In this document: one piece after another, positions 12,717-22,122 of the stretch
Layout of the letters: each line of letters starts with the position of its first letter
How positions within the stretch are numbered: position 1 is the stretch's first letter
Origin: Prolixibacteraceae bacterium
GTDB lineage: Bacteria > Bacteroidota > Bacteroidia > Bacteroidales > Prolixibacteraceae
Length of the DNA: 50,608 bases
Assembly (NCBI GenBank): GCA_016931385.1
Contig: JAFGEV010000204.1
Span: forward strand, 1 to 50,608
Direction of reading: 5' to 3'
Translations under genes and position numbers: made by a program
Notes under the pieces: model-generated
The model's input: only the letters and a program-made list of their open reading frames with translations
Databases searched by the model: none
What the model was told of the DNA's origin: nothing

Positions 12717-13163
12717 TTATTCTGAAACCACATCGAATTCAAAATCGATGATAACTTCTTTGTGCAACTTGATTTTGGCAGTGTGTTTACCAACTTCTTT
12801 CACTCCTTCTTTCGGAATTGTAATATGTTTGCGGTCAATCTCAATTCCCTTTTCGGCAAATGCCTCTGCAAGTTGAATGTTATTAACCGAACCGAAGATT
12901 TTACCGGTCGTACTGGTTTTTGCACCAATTGTAATTTCCAGGGCATTAATTTTTTCGGCAATAACAAGAGCCTCATCTTTAAGTTTGGCTTCTTTGTGCG
13001 CCCGTTGCCGGATGTTTTCGGCCAATACTTTTTTTGCCGATTCGTTGGCAACAATTGCCAACCCCTGCGGAATTAAATAATTGCGCCCATAACCATCTTT
13101 TACGTTAACGATATCGTCCTTCGAACCTAGTCGCTGAACGTCTTGTTTTAAAATTACTTCCAT
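12717..13163 (-). CDS. rplI: 50S ribosomal protein L9
   Basis: MEVILKQDVQRLGSKDDIVNVKDGYGRNYLIPQGLA. Confidence 0.98.
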   Translation of the reverse strand: MEVILKQDVQRLGSKDDIVNVKDGYGRNYLIPQGLAIVANESAKKVLAENIRQRAHKEAKLKDEALVIAEKINALEITIGAKTSTTGKIFGSVNNIQLAEAFAEKGIEIDRKHITIPKEGVKEVGKHTAKIKLHKEVIIDFEFDVVSE

Positions 13164-13179
13164 CTGTAAGTCCTCCTCC

Positions 13180-13449
13180 TTATTTCATTAAATCGGTTAC
13201 ATACGGCAGCAATGCGATATGGCGGGCACGTTTTACTGCTTGTGAAACTTTGCGCTGGTACTTTAACGATGTACCTGTAATGCGGCGGGGAAGAATTTTT
13301 CCCTGCTCGTTCAAAAACTTCTTAAGGAACTCAGGATCCTTATAATCGACATACTTGATCCCGTTCTTTTTAAAACGGCAGTATTTCTTTTTCTTAATCT
13401 CTACTGATGGTGGAGTTAAGTACCTAATCTCCGATTGATTTGATGCCAT
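13180..13449 (-). CDS. rpsR: 30S ribosomal protein S18
   Basis: [61 protein letters not shown]. Confidence 0.98.
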   Translation of the reverse strand: MASNQSEIRYLTPPSVEIKKKKYCRFKKNGIKYVDYKDPEFLKKFLNEQGKILPRRITGTSLKYQRKVSQAVKRARHIALLPYVTDLMK

Positions 13450-13451
13450 GG

Positions 13452-13802
13452 TTATTTCTCCTCTGCTTTAGCTTTTACTTTGTTACGCCTTTTCTCGCTA
13501 TATTCAACAGCATGTTTATCGAGCCTGAATGTTAAAAACCTGATGATGCGTTCATCACGACGGTATTCAATTTCAAGCTTTTCAATAAAGGTTGGTTCCG
13601 CCTTAAACTCGAGCAGATGATAAAACCCGGTAGATTTCTTCTGAATGGGATAAGCCAGTTTTTTCAGCCCCCAGTCTTCCTGGTGTATGATTTCGCCTCC
13701 GTTGGAGCTTACCATTTCACCAAATTTATTTATCACCTCTTTGAATTGTGCTTCCGACAAAACCGGTGTGGCAATAAATACTGTTTCATATTGATTCAAC
13801 AT
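13452..13802 (-). CDS. rpsF: 30S ribosomal protein S6
   Basis: [19 protein letters not shown]...[22 protein letters not shown]. Confidence 0.98.
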   Translation of the reverse strand: MLNQYETVFIATPVLSEAQFKEVINKFGEMVSSNGGEIIHQEDWGLKKLAYPIQKKSTGFYHLLEFKAEPTFIEKLEIEYRRDERIIRFLTFRLDKHAVEYSEKRRNKVKAKAEEK

Positions 13803-13851
13803 AAATGTTTTACCTTTTGAAATTATTACTTTATTATTTCTCTCATAAACC

Positions 13852-13895
13852 CCGCGTAATCGACCGGTAAATAATCGGTTACATGGATTCAGCGG
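13852..13895 (-). promoter_or_regulatory. Structured rpsF leader hairpin, candidate S6:S18 autoregulatory element
   Basis: Minus strand CCGC-TG-AATC ... ACCG-ATTATTTAC-CGGT-C-GATT-AC-GCGG nested hairpin about 50 nt upstream of rpsF. Confidence 0.4.
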
Positions 13896-13983
13896 AATTC
13901 GAGGCGCAAAATTAGAAATTAATTCCTTATAATCAAATTACCTGCTAATTTATATTCGTGAATTTAATCTGGATATTAGATGC

Positions 13984-14116
13984 TGGATGCTCGATGCTGG
14001 ATACTGGATGCTTGATCCTCGATCGTTAATCGTTAATCGTTAATCCCTAATCGTTAATCGCTAATCGTTAATCGTTAATCGCTAATCGTTAATAATAAAT
14101 CGTTAATCGTTAATCA
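13984..14116. repeat. Heptanucleotide-period repeat array, 19 units (TGGATGC to TCGATCG to TTAATCG)
   Basis: Unbroken 7-bp phase read directly across 133 bp. Confidence 0.97.
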
Positions 14117-14189
14117 GTATCCAATACTCGATATTCGGTTTTCAATTAATGAATGGTCTGTCTTCGATCTTCTCCCTTCCCTCTTTTTT

Positions 14190-14224
14190 GAATTTGTGAT
14201 TTGGAATTTGTGATTTGGAATTTT
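14190..14224. repeat. Heptad repeat (GAATTTG/TGATTTG) x5
   Basis: Units at 14190, 14197, 14204, 14211, 14218. Confidence 0.93.
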
Positions 14225-14267
14225 TTTACCAATGCCAATTTTATACATTTGGACAAATTATTTTTGG

Positions 14268-15911
14268 ATGATGTTTTGTAAAATTACTTTCATTTCTATA
14301 CTGTTTTTTCTGTTGGCAAATGTTGGTTCAGCCCAGCGCAATGCTTTTGAGAACCGGAATGCGCCATTGATTGTTGTTGGGATTACCATTGAACAGCTAA
14401 GGCCCGATTATATTACACGTTACTGGGATTCATTCCAGCAGGGAGGGTTTAAGCGCCTGATAAACGAAGGGGCCTTCACCCTTAGCGCCAGGCTCGATAT
14501 TCACAATATCAACAGTTCATCGGTTGCTGCTTCGGTATACACAGGCACTTACCCCGCCGAACATGGCATTGTGGCCAATAAGTGGTACCGACAACTTACA
14601 GGTGAATATATCCATTCATATAAAAACGATTATTATTTAACCCTGGGCAGCGACTCAAAGGTAGGAAACGCTTCAGCAAATATGTTGAAAGCTTATACTG
14701 TAGGTGATGCATTGAAACAAAACAGCAATTTCAATTCGAAAGTTTTTTCGGTTTCGTTAACGCCCGGCCCGGCAATTTTCAGCGCCGGACATGCTGCCGA
14801 TGGCGCTTACTGGTATGACATAACATCGGGAAATATGATTTCATCATCGTATTATATCGATGCTTTTCCTGATTGGATCAGGCTTTTCAACGATAAGAAA
14901 ATACCCGACACCTACCTTGAACGGGAATGGGATTTATTATTGCCCAAAGGTAGTTACAAGAATAAATTCAACGACGATTATATCCTTGAAAAAGGATACT
15001 GGAACAAATGGAACACATTTCCATACAGCCTTCCAAAGCTTTCAACCATGGCCGGATCGAAATACGAAGTTATGTGCATCACCCCATGGGGAAACAGGTT
15101 GATCAGGGATTTCGCTGTTCAACTAATCGAACGCGAAGGACTTGGAAACGATGAAATGCCCGATTTAATGGCCATTAACTTTACCTCGCTTGGCTTTGCC
15201 AACAAATGGTTCGGCCCGGTTTCAACCGAGATGCACGACCACTATCTCAGGATAGATCAGGATATTGCTTCTTTATTAAACTATCTGGACAAAAAAATGG
15301 GCAAAGATAATTACCTGGTTTTTTTGACTGCTTCATCAACCTGCGACTATGGGATTGAATTTATGAAGGAAGAAATGAATTTCAATGCAGGCGAATTTTC
15401 ACCACAAAGCGCCATGGCATTGTTAAAGGCCTATCTTCATGCACTGTATGGCCCTGGCGAGTGGCTGGTCGGGTACAATGAAGAACAAGTGTATTTAAAC
15501 CACAACCTGATTGATGCAAAAAGTAAATCGCTTGACGAAATGCAGGATAAAGCCGCCCTTTTTCTTAACCAGTTTGAAGGGATAAAAGCAGCCCTGCCCG
15601 CGCATGTAATCGAAAAAGGGAACCTCGACAATCCACGTTTTTATGCAATTGAAAACAGCTATTGCGTACAGCGTTCGGGCGATATAATGCTGCTTCTTGA
15701 AGAAGGATGGCAGCCCTCATACAAATACAACGAAGTAGATTACAGCACATATAACCAGGCGCCTGTAATATTTTTCGGCTCGGTTGTCCGTCCAGGCGAG
15801 ATTGTTGAACCTGTTGAAATTACCGATATTGCACCTACAATTTCACGGTTTTTAAAAATATTGCCTCCTGACAATACCCGTGGAAAAATTATTCAATCGG
15901 TTTTTTGGTAA
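14268..15911 (+). CDS. Secreted alkaline phosphatase-superfamily (PafA/type I phosphodiesterase-like) protein, predicted catalytically inactive
   Basis: Fold-level similarity to PafA family (GGFKRLINEG, ASVYTGTYPAEHGI, TDIAPTISRFLKI) with signal peptide MMFCKITFISILFFLLANVGSAQ; ligand motifs degenerate. ORF track start 14232; ATG 14268/14271 fits signal peptide better. Confidence 0.85.
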   Translation: MMFCKITFISILFFLLANVGSAQRNAFENRNAPLIVVGITIEQLRPDYITRYWDSFQQGGFKRLINEGAFTLSARLDIHNINSSSVAASVYTGTYPAEHGIVANKWYRQLTGEYIHSYKNDYYLTLGSDSKVGNASANMLKAYTVGDALKQNSNFNSKVFSVSLTPGPAIFSAGHAADGAYWYDITSGNMISSSYYIDAFPDWIRLFNDKKIPDTYLEREWDLLLPKGSYKNKFNDDYILEKGYWNKWNTFPYSLPKLSTMAGSKYEVMCITPWGNRLIRDFAVQLIEREGLGNDEMPDLMAINFTSLGFANKWFGPVSTEMHDHYLRIDQDIASLLNYLDKKMGKDNYLVFLTASSTCDYGIEFMKEEMNFNAGEFSPQSAMALLKAYLHALYGPGEWLVGYNEEQVYLNHNLIDAKSKSLDEMQDKAALFLNQFEGIKAALPAHVIEKGNLDNPRFYAIENSYCVQRSGDIMLLLEEGWQPSYKYNEVDYSTYNQAPVIFFGSVVRPGEIVEPVEITDIAPTISRFLKILPPDNTRGKIIQSVFW

Positions 15912-15997
15912 ATTTTATCAGTAATCCTGAACATGCAACTACTACAAGTTTTCTAAATCAGCATATCGCTCATTTAACTCATAGAAAGCAATTGGAA

Positions 15998-17311
15998 TTA
16001 AACAAACAGCTTGTTAAGCTTCTGCAAAGTGGCTTTTTTGAATTCCGACTTTATCAGAATTGAAATGTTATAACGGCTGCCTCCGTATGAAATCATCCTT
16101 ACCGGTATGCCTTCAAGGGCGTTGAATACCTGCTTCGAAAATACTTTTTCACCTGCAATCATGTCGCCAACTACACATACAATGGTATAATCATTGTCAA
16201 CTTCAACATCGCCAATTTCTTTTATCTCAGAAACAATTCTTTCGATGTTTTTATTATTATCGATTGATAAAGATATCGCAACCTCTGAAGTTGTAATCAT
16301 ATCGATAGATGTTTTGTACTTCTCGAATATCTGGAAAACAGTGCGAAGGAAACCATAAGCCATCAACATCCTGTCCGAACGGATACGGATTGCGGTAATA
16401 CCGTCTTTGGCGGCTACTGCTTTCAAGCCGGCAATGGTTTTGTCGTTCGAGATCAATGTTCCTTCACCTTCGGGATTCATCGTATTTTTTAACCTTACAG
16501 GAATGTTGGCATCTTTAGCTGGCAATATGGTTAAAGGGTGCAAAATTTTCGCACCGAAATAAGCCAGTTCGGCAGCTTCAACAAATAAGAGGTTTTCGAT
16601 ACGTTTTGTCTTTTCAACAAACCGTGGATCGTTGTTGTGGATACCATCGATATCGGTCCATATCTCTACCTCTTCGGCATTTATGGCAGCGCCCAGTAAA
16701 GTTGCCGTGTAATCGCTGCCCCCTCGCTGCAGGTTGTCGATATCGCCATTGGCATTACGGCAGATGTAACCCTGGGCTATGAAAATATCCTGATCGCCGG
16801 CTTGTGCTAAAACAGGTTTTATCAATTCTTTGATCTTTTTCAAATCGGCCTGTTTTTCTTCGTCTATCCGCATAAAATCAAGCGAAGGCAACAGGGCCGT
16901 TTTAATCTTGTTCTCCTGCAAAAGGTATGTAAACAGCGCAGTTGAAATTAATTCTCCCTGTGCCAGGATAATTTGTTCTTTGATTTCTGAAAAATCACCT
17001 TCGGTTTGTTCCTTCAGCAAATCGAAATGCCGGCAAATAACATCTTGACCCTTCCCTTTGTATTCCTCGCTGGAAAATAGTTCCGTAACTACTTTTGTGT
17101 ATTTAAGCTTTAACTCTTCAATCAATGATTTTGCTGCTTCCTTATCCCCTTTGTAAAGGCAACTGCTTATATCGACCAGCGAATTTGTAGTGCCCGACAT
17201 AGCTGAAAGAACAACTACTTTCGGTTCTTTTTCGGCAGTAATAATATTCATAACTGCCCGCATATTCTCAGGAGAGCCAACTGAAGTGCCCCCAAATTTC
17301 AATACCTTCAT
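15998..17311 (-). CDS. Aspartate kinase (monofunctional)
   Basis: MKVLKFGGTSVGSPENMRAV, GGSDYTATLLGAA, tandem ACT domains. Confidence 0.96.
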   Translation of the reverse strand: MKVLKFGGTSVGSPENMRAVMNIITAEKEPKVVVLSAMSGTTNSLVDISSCLYKGDKEAAKSLIEELKLKYTKVVTELFSSEEYKGKGQDVICRHFDLLKEQTEGDFSEIKEQIILAQGELISTALFTYLLQENKIKTALLPSLDFMRIDEEKQADLKKIKELIKPVLAQAGDQDIFIAQGYICRNANGDIDNLQRGGSDYTATLLGAAINAEEVEIWTDIDGIHNNDPRFVEKTKRIENLLFVEAAELAYFGAKILHPLTILPAKDANIPVRLKNTMNPEGEGTLISNDKTIAGLKAVAAKDGITAIRIRSDRMLMAYGFLRTVFQIFEKYKTSIDMITTSEVAISLSIDNNKNIERIVSEIKEIGDVEVDNDYTIVCVVGDMIAGEKVFSKQVFNALEGIPVRMISYGGSRYNISILIKSEFKKATLQKLNKLFV

Positions 17312-17468
17312 TTTAAAAATTTTAAAATTTTATCGTTGAAACAACTTTTTTGAATGAGCCACAAAGATTTAAAAAAAACTCATTCAAACGAAAAATGACA
17401 CATAATTTTAGGATTGAATTTAATAAATGAAACATTTTTAGGTGTTTCACTTAACAATTATCACCTTT

Positions 17469-18365
17469 TCACCAAAGCCGTGAGGGGTAACTGCCTGCTT
17501 CTATTAATTTCCTGATCCTCTCTATCACCACGGGTTTATCTTCCTGGTAAGTGACGCCAAACCACGACGCTTCGCTTGTAAGTACTTTTACCTTAGCTTT
17601 TTTTGAATTTATAAGGTCGCCAACATGAACAGGAATGAAAAATTCTGACTTTAATTCATTGCCTTCCTTTTTCAGGAAATCGACAAAACCTTCTTCGAGG
17701 TGGTTGAATAAGGAAGGGTGAAAGCCCCAGAAGTTCATTGAAACAGTTTCATCCCCCTGCAATTCTTTTCGGGAATCGCCATCCAGATAATAAATTCCCT
17801 TATCATCAGTCCCGATTTTTGTCAGCTCATCAATATCGACTAAGTTCTGATTGTGGTTTGTGACACACAACCCTCTTGAAACTGTTCCGTTTTCCGAAAG
17901 GGTTTTATCAAGCCGGTATCCTACCATTGCATATGTGGTTTCATCGGCTTCAGAAGACAGAAAACCGGCAACAGTCTGGTATGCTTCAAAGCCATAGAAA
18001 TCGTCAGCGTTAATGGCAGCAAAAGGCGTACCCACCACATCACGTGCCGAGCGGATAGCATGGCCTGTGCCCCAGGGCTTAACCCTTCCTTCGGGGATAG
18101 AAAAACCTTCGGGCAAATCGGTCAGTTCCTGATACACATACTCAACATCAATTTTCCCTGATAATTTATTGTCGAAACGCAATTTAAAGGCTTCTTCAAA
18201 ATCGCGGCGTATAATAAACACCACTTTCCCAAAACCGGCCCTTATCGCATCATATAACGAGTAATCGATAATGGCCTCGCCATTGGGGCCAATTTCATCC
18301 AACTGCTTTAATCCTCCGTAACGGCTACCCATCCCGGCAGCTAAAATCACTAATGTAGGTTTCAT
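17469..18365 (-). CDS. NDP-sugar nucleotidyltransferase family protein
   Basis: LVILAAGMGSRYGGLKQLDEIGPNGEAIIDYSLYDAIRAGF, INADDFYG. Confidence 0.9.
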   Translation of the reverse strand: MKPTLVILAAGMGSRYGGLKQLDEIGPNGEAIIDYSLYDAIRAGFGKVVFIIRRDFEEAFKLRFDNKLSGKIDVEYVYQELTDLPEGFSIPEGRVKPWGTGHAIRSARDVVGTPFAAINADDFYGFEAYQTVAGFLSSEADETTYAMVGYRLDKTLSENGTVSRGLCVTNHNQNLVDIDELTKIGTDDKGIYYLDGDSRKELQGDETVSMNFWGFHPSLFNHLEEGFVDFLKKEGNELKSEFFIPVHVGDLINSKKAKVKVLTSEASWFGVTYQEDKPVVIERIRKLIEAGSYPSRLW

Positions 18366-18380
18366 ATTTTATTTATTTAA

Positions 18381-18459
18381 TGGATACTGGATGCTGGATA
18401 ATATTTCAAATATGCATGAATATGATTATAGAGCATCTAATATCTAGCATCCAGCATTC
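18381..18459. repeat. Inverted pair of heptad repeats (TGGATAC TGGATGC TGGATAA ... AGCATCT AATATCT AGCATCC AGCATTC)
   Basis: Direct reading; right arm is reverse complement family of the left arm. Confidence 0.85.
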
Positions 18460-18463
18460 AATT

Positions 18464-20245
18464 TTAATCATGCGAAAAATCCTCAACATGTTTCCGGTAA
18501 TCGGAAAACACATTTGCTTTCGAAATAAACCCCAGATACTTCCCATTATTGAGAACGGCCAGATTATATCGTCCACTCGATTCAAATTTCTGGGCTACCT
18601 CGTCCATCGAATCCCGTGGCGAGATAAAATGTTCGGGCATGTACATCAATTCTTTAAGGCTGATGCTATCATACACATCCTGTTTAAAAATGAGGTGCCT
18701 GACATCGTCCATTTTAACCATTCCCAACAATGTTCCGTCATCGTCAACAATAGGGAAAAGGTTACGGTGCGAAACTGAAATCGCATTTACCAGGTCACGT
18801 AATTTTCCATCGGGTGGAAGTACTACAAAATCTTTTTCAATCAGGTCGGGCACTTTCATTATTGAAAGAATGTGTTTGTCTTTATGGTGTGTGACCAATT
18901 GTTTGCGCTGCGCCAACTGTATAGTGTAAACCGAATTTGGTGTAAGGGCGCGTACAGTTAAATATGAAAACGTGGCTGTAAGCATTAAAGGAACAAATAG
19001 TTTGTAGCCCCCTGAAATATCTGCAATCAGGAAAATGCCTGTCAGCGGTGCATGCAAAACGCCGGCAATAAGGCCTCCCATACCCATTAGCGCAAAATTC
19101 GAGGTTTCGACGTTTCCGAATTTTAAAACTTCTTTGCAAAAAAAGGCAAAAAATAAGCCTGTGTTTACACCAACGAACAAGGTTGGCGCAAAAATTCCCC
19201 CTACTCCCCCGGCGCCGAAAGTTGCAGAGGCAGCAATAACCTTTAACAAAACCACAAACACCAGCAAGATCATGGCCATGTATAGCTGATCGCCAAAAGG
19301 CACAAAAAGGCTTTTATCGAAAAGGTAACTTAAATCGCCTGCCAGGCCTTTGTTAATGGAATCGTAACCTTCGCCATACAACGATGGGAAAAAGAAGATG
19401 AGCAAACCCAGAGATAAGCCGCCAACCAGCAACCTTGTGGTTTTAGTTTTCAGTGTTGAAAAAAACTTTTCAATTTTCACGTAGGCTTTAATAAAATATG
19501 CTGAAACAAGCCCGGCAATAATTCCAAGCACGATGTAATATGGAAACCTTGAAAGTTCGAACATGCTTTTAACCTCGAAGGGATATAAAACATCCATCCC
19601 GAGAAACAGGTAAGAAATGAGCACAGCCGAAGATGAAGCCAACAATAATGGCACAAGTGAAAATGTTGTAAGGTCGATCATAATTACCTCAACGGCAAAA
19701 ACAATGGCAGCAATAGGGGCTTTAAAAATGGCAGCCATCGAGCCTGCACATGCACATGCCAGCAAAAGCATTGTGTACTTATATTCGAGCCTGAAAAAAC
19801 GGCTTAGTTGCGAACCATAGGCTGCACCGGTAGTAACCGTGGGGCCTTCGAGACCTACCGACCCGCCAAAACCTACAGTGAGCGCCGATGTCACCACCGA
19901 AGAATAAAGGTTGTGCCTGCTTAAATACCCTTTGCGCTTCGAAATACCATACAAAACATTGGGCACACCGTGCCTTACAGGCTTGCGAAGTACGAACCTG
20001 ATAAAAAGCACAGCCAAAGTGATGCCTATCAGCGGGTATATAAAATAAAGGTAGTTGTGCATTCCTTCGTTAAAAAAGCCTTCAACAAAGTTGTGGATCA
20101 GCTTTACCAGGTTTTTTATTACTACAGCCACAAAACCCGAAATAATGCCGATAACAATGCTGAGCAGCACAACAAAAGTTTTGGTGCTAAGGTGTTTGTT
20201 TCTCCACCTGTGAAATTTTTCGAGATTTTTCTGAAATCGGTTCAT
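18464..20245 (-). CDS. ClC family chloride channel/transporter with C-terminal CBS domains
   Basis: GGSVGLEGPTVTTGAAYGS, GAGGVGGIFAPTLFVG, two CBS-like repeats at C-terminus. Confidence 0.95.
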   Translation of the reverse strand: MNRFQKNLEKFHRWRNKHLSTKTFVVLLSIVIGIISGFVAVVIKNLVKLIHNFVEGFFNEGMHNYLYFIYPLIGITLAVLFIRFVLRKPVRHGVPNVLYGISKRKGYLSRHNLYSSVVTSALTVGFGGSVGLEGPTVTTGAAYGSQLSRFFRLEYKYTMLLLACACAGSMAAIFKAPIAAIVFAVEVIMIDLTTFSLVPLLLASSSAVLISYLFLGMDVLYPFEVKSMFELSRFPYYIVLGIIAGLVSAYFIKAYVKIEKFFSTLKTKTTRLLVGGLSLGLLIFFFPSLYGEGYDSINKGLAGDLSYLFDKSLFVPFGDQLYMAMILLVFVVLLKVIAASATFGAGGVGGIFAPTLFVGVNTGLFFAFFCKEVLKFGNVETSNFALMGMGGLIAGVLHAPLTGIFLIADISGGYKLFVPLMLTATFSYLTVRALTPNSVYTIQLAQRKQLVTHHKDKHILSIMKVPDLIEKDFVVLPPDGKLRDLVNAISVSHRNLFPIVDDDGTLLGMVKMDDVRHLIFKQDVYDSISLKELMYMPEHFISPRDSMDEVAQKFESSGRYNLAVLNNGKYLGFISKANVFSDYRKHVEDFSHD

Positions 20246-20382
20246 CTTTTTAAAATGCAGAACAAAAATATACTTTTGACATTGTGATCAAAAGAATATT
20301 CATTTTTTTATATTGTCCAGCTCAATTAATTGACCTCAATGAAAAAATGCCTTATATTGCCATCCGATAAAGTACAATAAAC

Positions 20383-21255
20383 ATGAAAATTGCACTCACA
20401 GGAGCCGGTGGTTTTATCGGACAACAATTAATTGGATATTTTACCCAGAAAGGCAATGAATGCATTATACTTGACCGTAGAGAAAGTATCGAAAAGTGGA
20501 AAGAAAAAATCTTAGCAGCCAGTGTAATTGTCAACCTGGCAGGATCACCAATTTTTGTGCGATGGAACAAAAAAAATAAAAAAATTATCCTGGAAAGCAG
20601 AATCTTAACTACCCGGAAAATTGTCTCAATTCTAAATTCATTGCCTTACGACGGGCCTCCAAAAACTTTCATTTCAGCTTCGGCCACCGGGATTTATCCC
20701 GATGACAAGTTTAAATCGTATGATGAATTTTCAACTGAAAAGGGAAGCGGTTTTCTTTCCGAAGTGGTTTCAAAATGGGAAGCCGAAGTTGACGACCTGG
20801 TCAATCCATCTGTAAGATTGGCAATAACCCGTTTTGGCATGGTAATGGATAAAAATTTTGGAGCCCTGGCATTAATGTTAAAGATTTTCAGGGCAGGGCT
20901 TGGCGGCCGTATAGCCAGCGGCAGGCAAATTACTACTTTTATCCATATAAAGGATGCATGCAGGGCCATTGAGTTTATTATCAAACAAAAAACAGCTACC
21001 GGCATTTTCAATTTAACAACCCCAAATCCTTTAACAAACAATGATTTTACTCGCATAATGGGGAAAAAACTAAAAAGACCTACTCCATTGATCATGCCAG
21101 GCTTTGTGCTTAAGATGGTTTATGGACAGGCATCGACAATCATGATAAACGGATCGACCTATTACCCCTCGCAATTGTTAAAAATGGGATTTGAATTCAG
21201 CTATCCAACTTTCGAAAACATTTTGGACAATCTTTTAAATATCAAAAAGAAATAA
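20383..21255 (+). CDS. TIGR01777 family (YfcH/SDR39U1-like) oxidoreductase
   Basis: [54 protein letters not shown]. Confidence 0.94.
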   Translation: MKIALTGAGGFIGQQLIGYFTQKGNECIILDRRESIEKWKEKILAASVIVNLAGSPIFVRWNKKNKKIILESRILTTRKIVSILNSLPYDGPPKTFISASATGIYPDDKFKSYDEFSTEKGSGFLSEVVSKWEAEVDDLVNPSVRLAITRFGMVMDKNFGALALMLKIFRAGLGGRIASGRQITTFIHIKDACRAIEFIIKQKTATGIFNLTTPNPLTNNDFTRIMGKKLKRPTPLIMPGFVLKMVYGQASTIMINGSTYYPSQLLKMGFEFSYPTFENILDNLLNIKKK

Positions 21256-21265
21256 AAAAATTACC

Positions 21266-21979
21266 ATGATTGACTTTACTTCATTTCAGAAGCTTTCATA
21301 CGGACTTTACCTGATATGCTCAGAGCACAACGGCACAAAATCGGGATATGCGGGTAATACCGGATTTCAGGTTACTTCATCGCCGCAAACCATCGCGATC
21401 AGTTGCAATAAAGATAACTTCACATGCGGGATTATCGAAAAAAGCAGAAAGTTTTCGCTTTCGGTTCTGCAACTCGAACTTGATGTTTCAATCATTGGCG
21501 ATTTCGGTTTTAAATCGACGCGTGATATCGACAAATTTGAGAAGTATTCATACAAAACCGGGAAACTGGGAATACCAGTAATAACCGACTCCTGCACAGC
21601 TATATTTGAGTGCAAGGTTATAAATCAGGTCGATTGCGGTACCCATATCCTTTTTATTGGTGAAATTGAAGTTGCAGAAAAAATCAACGATCAACCACCT
21701 TTAACCTACGATTATTATCACTCGCATTACAAGATGCTGGCTCCTAAAAATGCACCCACCTACGTCGATCCCGAAAAACTTTCAGGCGGGCGTACGTATT
21801 CAACAACACCCGAAACAACCAATTCGGATTACGTGTGCATCATATGTGGTTATACCTACGATCCTGAAGTTGGCGAACCATCGCAGGGCATACCTCCCGG
21901 AACACCTTTTGAAGAATTGCCCGAAGATTTTGAATGCCCGGTTTGCAAAGCTGCAAAAGAATACTTCAGGGAAGCGTGA
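21266..21979 (+). CDS. Flavin reductase domain fused to C-terminal rubredoxin
   Basis: N-terminal FMN-binding split barrel; C-terminus [46 protein letters not shown]. Confidence 0.95.
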   Translation: MIDFTSFQKLSYGLYLICSEHNGTKSGYAGNTGFQVTSSPQTIAISCNKDNFTCGIIEKSRKFSLSVLQLELDVSIIGDFGFKSTRDIDKFEKYSYKTGKLGIPVITDSCTAIFECKVINQVDCGTHILFIGEIEVAEKINDQPPLTYDYYHSHYKMLAPKNAPTYVDPEKLSGGRTYSTTPETTNSDYVCIICGYTYDPEVGEPSQGIPPGTPFEELPEDFECPVCKAAKEYFREA

Positions 21980-21983
21980 ATAA

Positions 21984-22119
21984 GGAACTGGGCTCAGGGC
22001 GCTGGCCATTGGCACCAAAAAGCCGACAGCCATCAGCAAAAAGCCCTAAACCAATAGCCTTCAGCCTTTTTAACTTCGGCCGGCAGCCTCATTGGAATTT
22101 GGATTTTGAAATTTGAAAT
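21984..22119. repeat. Composite heptad repeats: (GGCNNNN), (AGCCNNN)x7, (TTGRAAT)x4
   Basis: AGCCGAC AGCCATC AGCAAAA AGCCCTA AACCAAT AGCCTTC AGCCTTT at 22021-22069; TTGGAAT TTGGATT TTGAAAT TTGAAAT at 22092-22119. Confidence 0.88.
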
Positions 22120-22122
22120 TTT

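Noticed and set aside
13984-14116. CRISPR array
   Set aside because: Units are only 7 bp, contiguous, with no unique spacers and no cas genes nearby.
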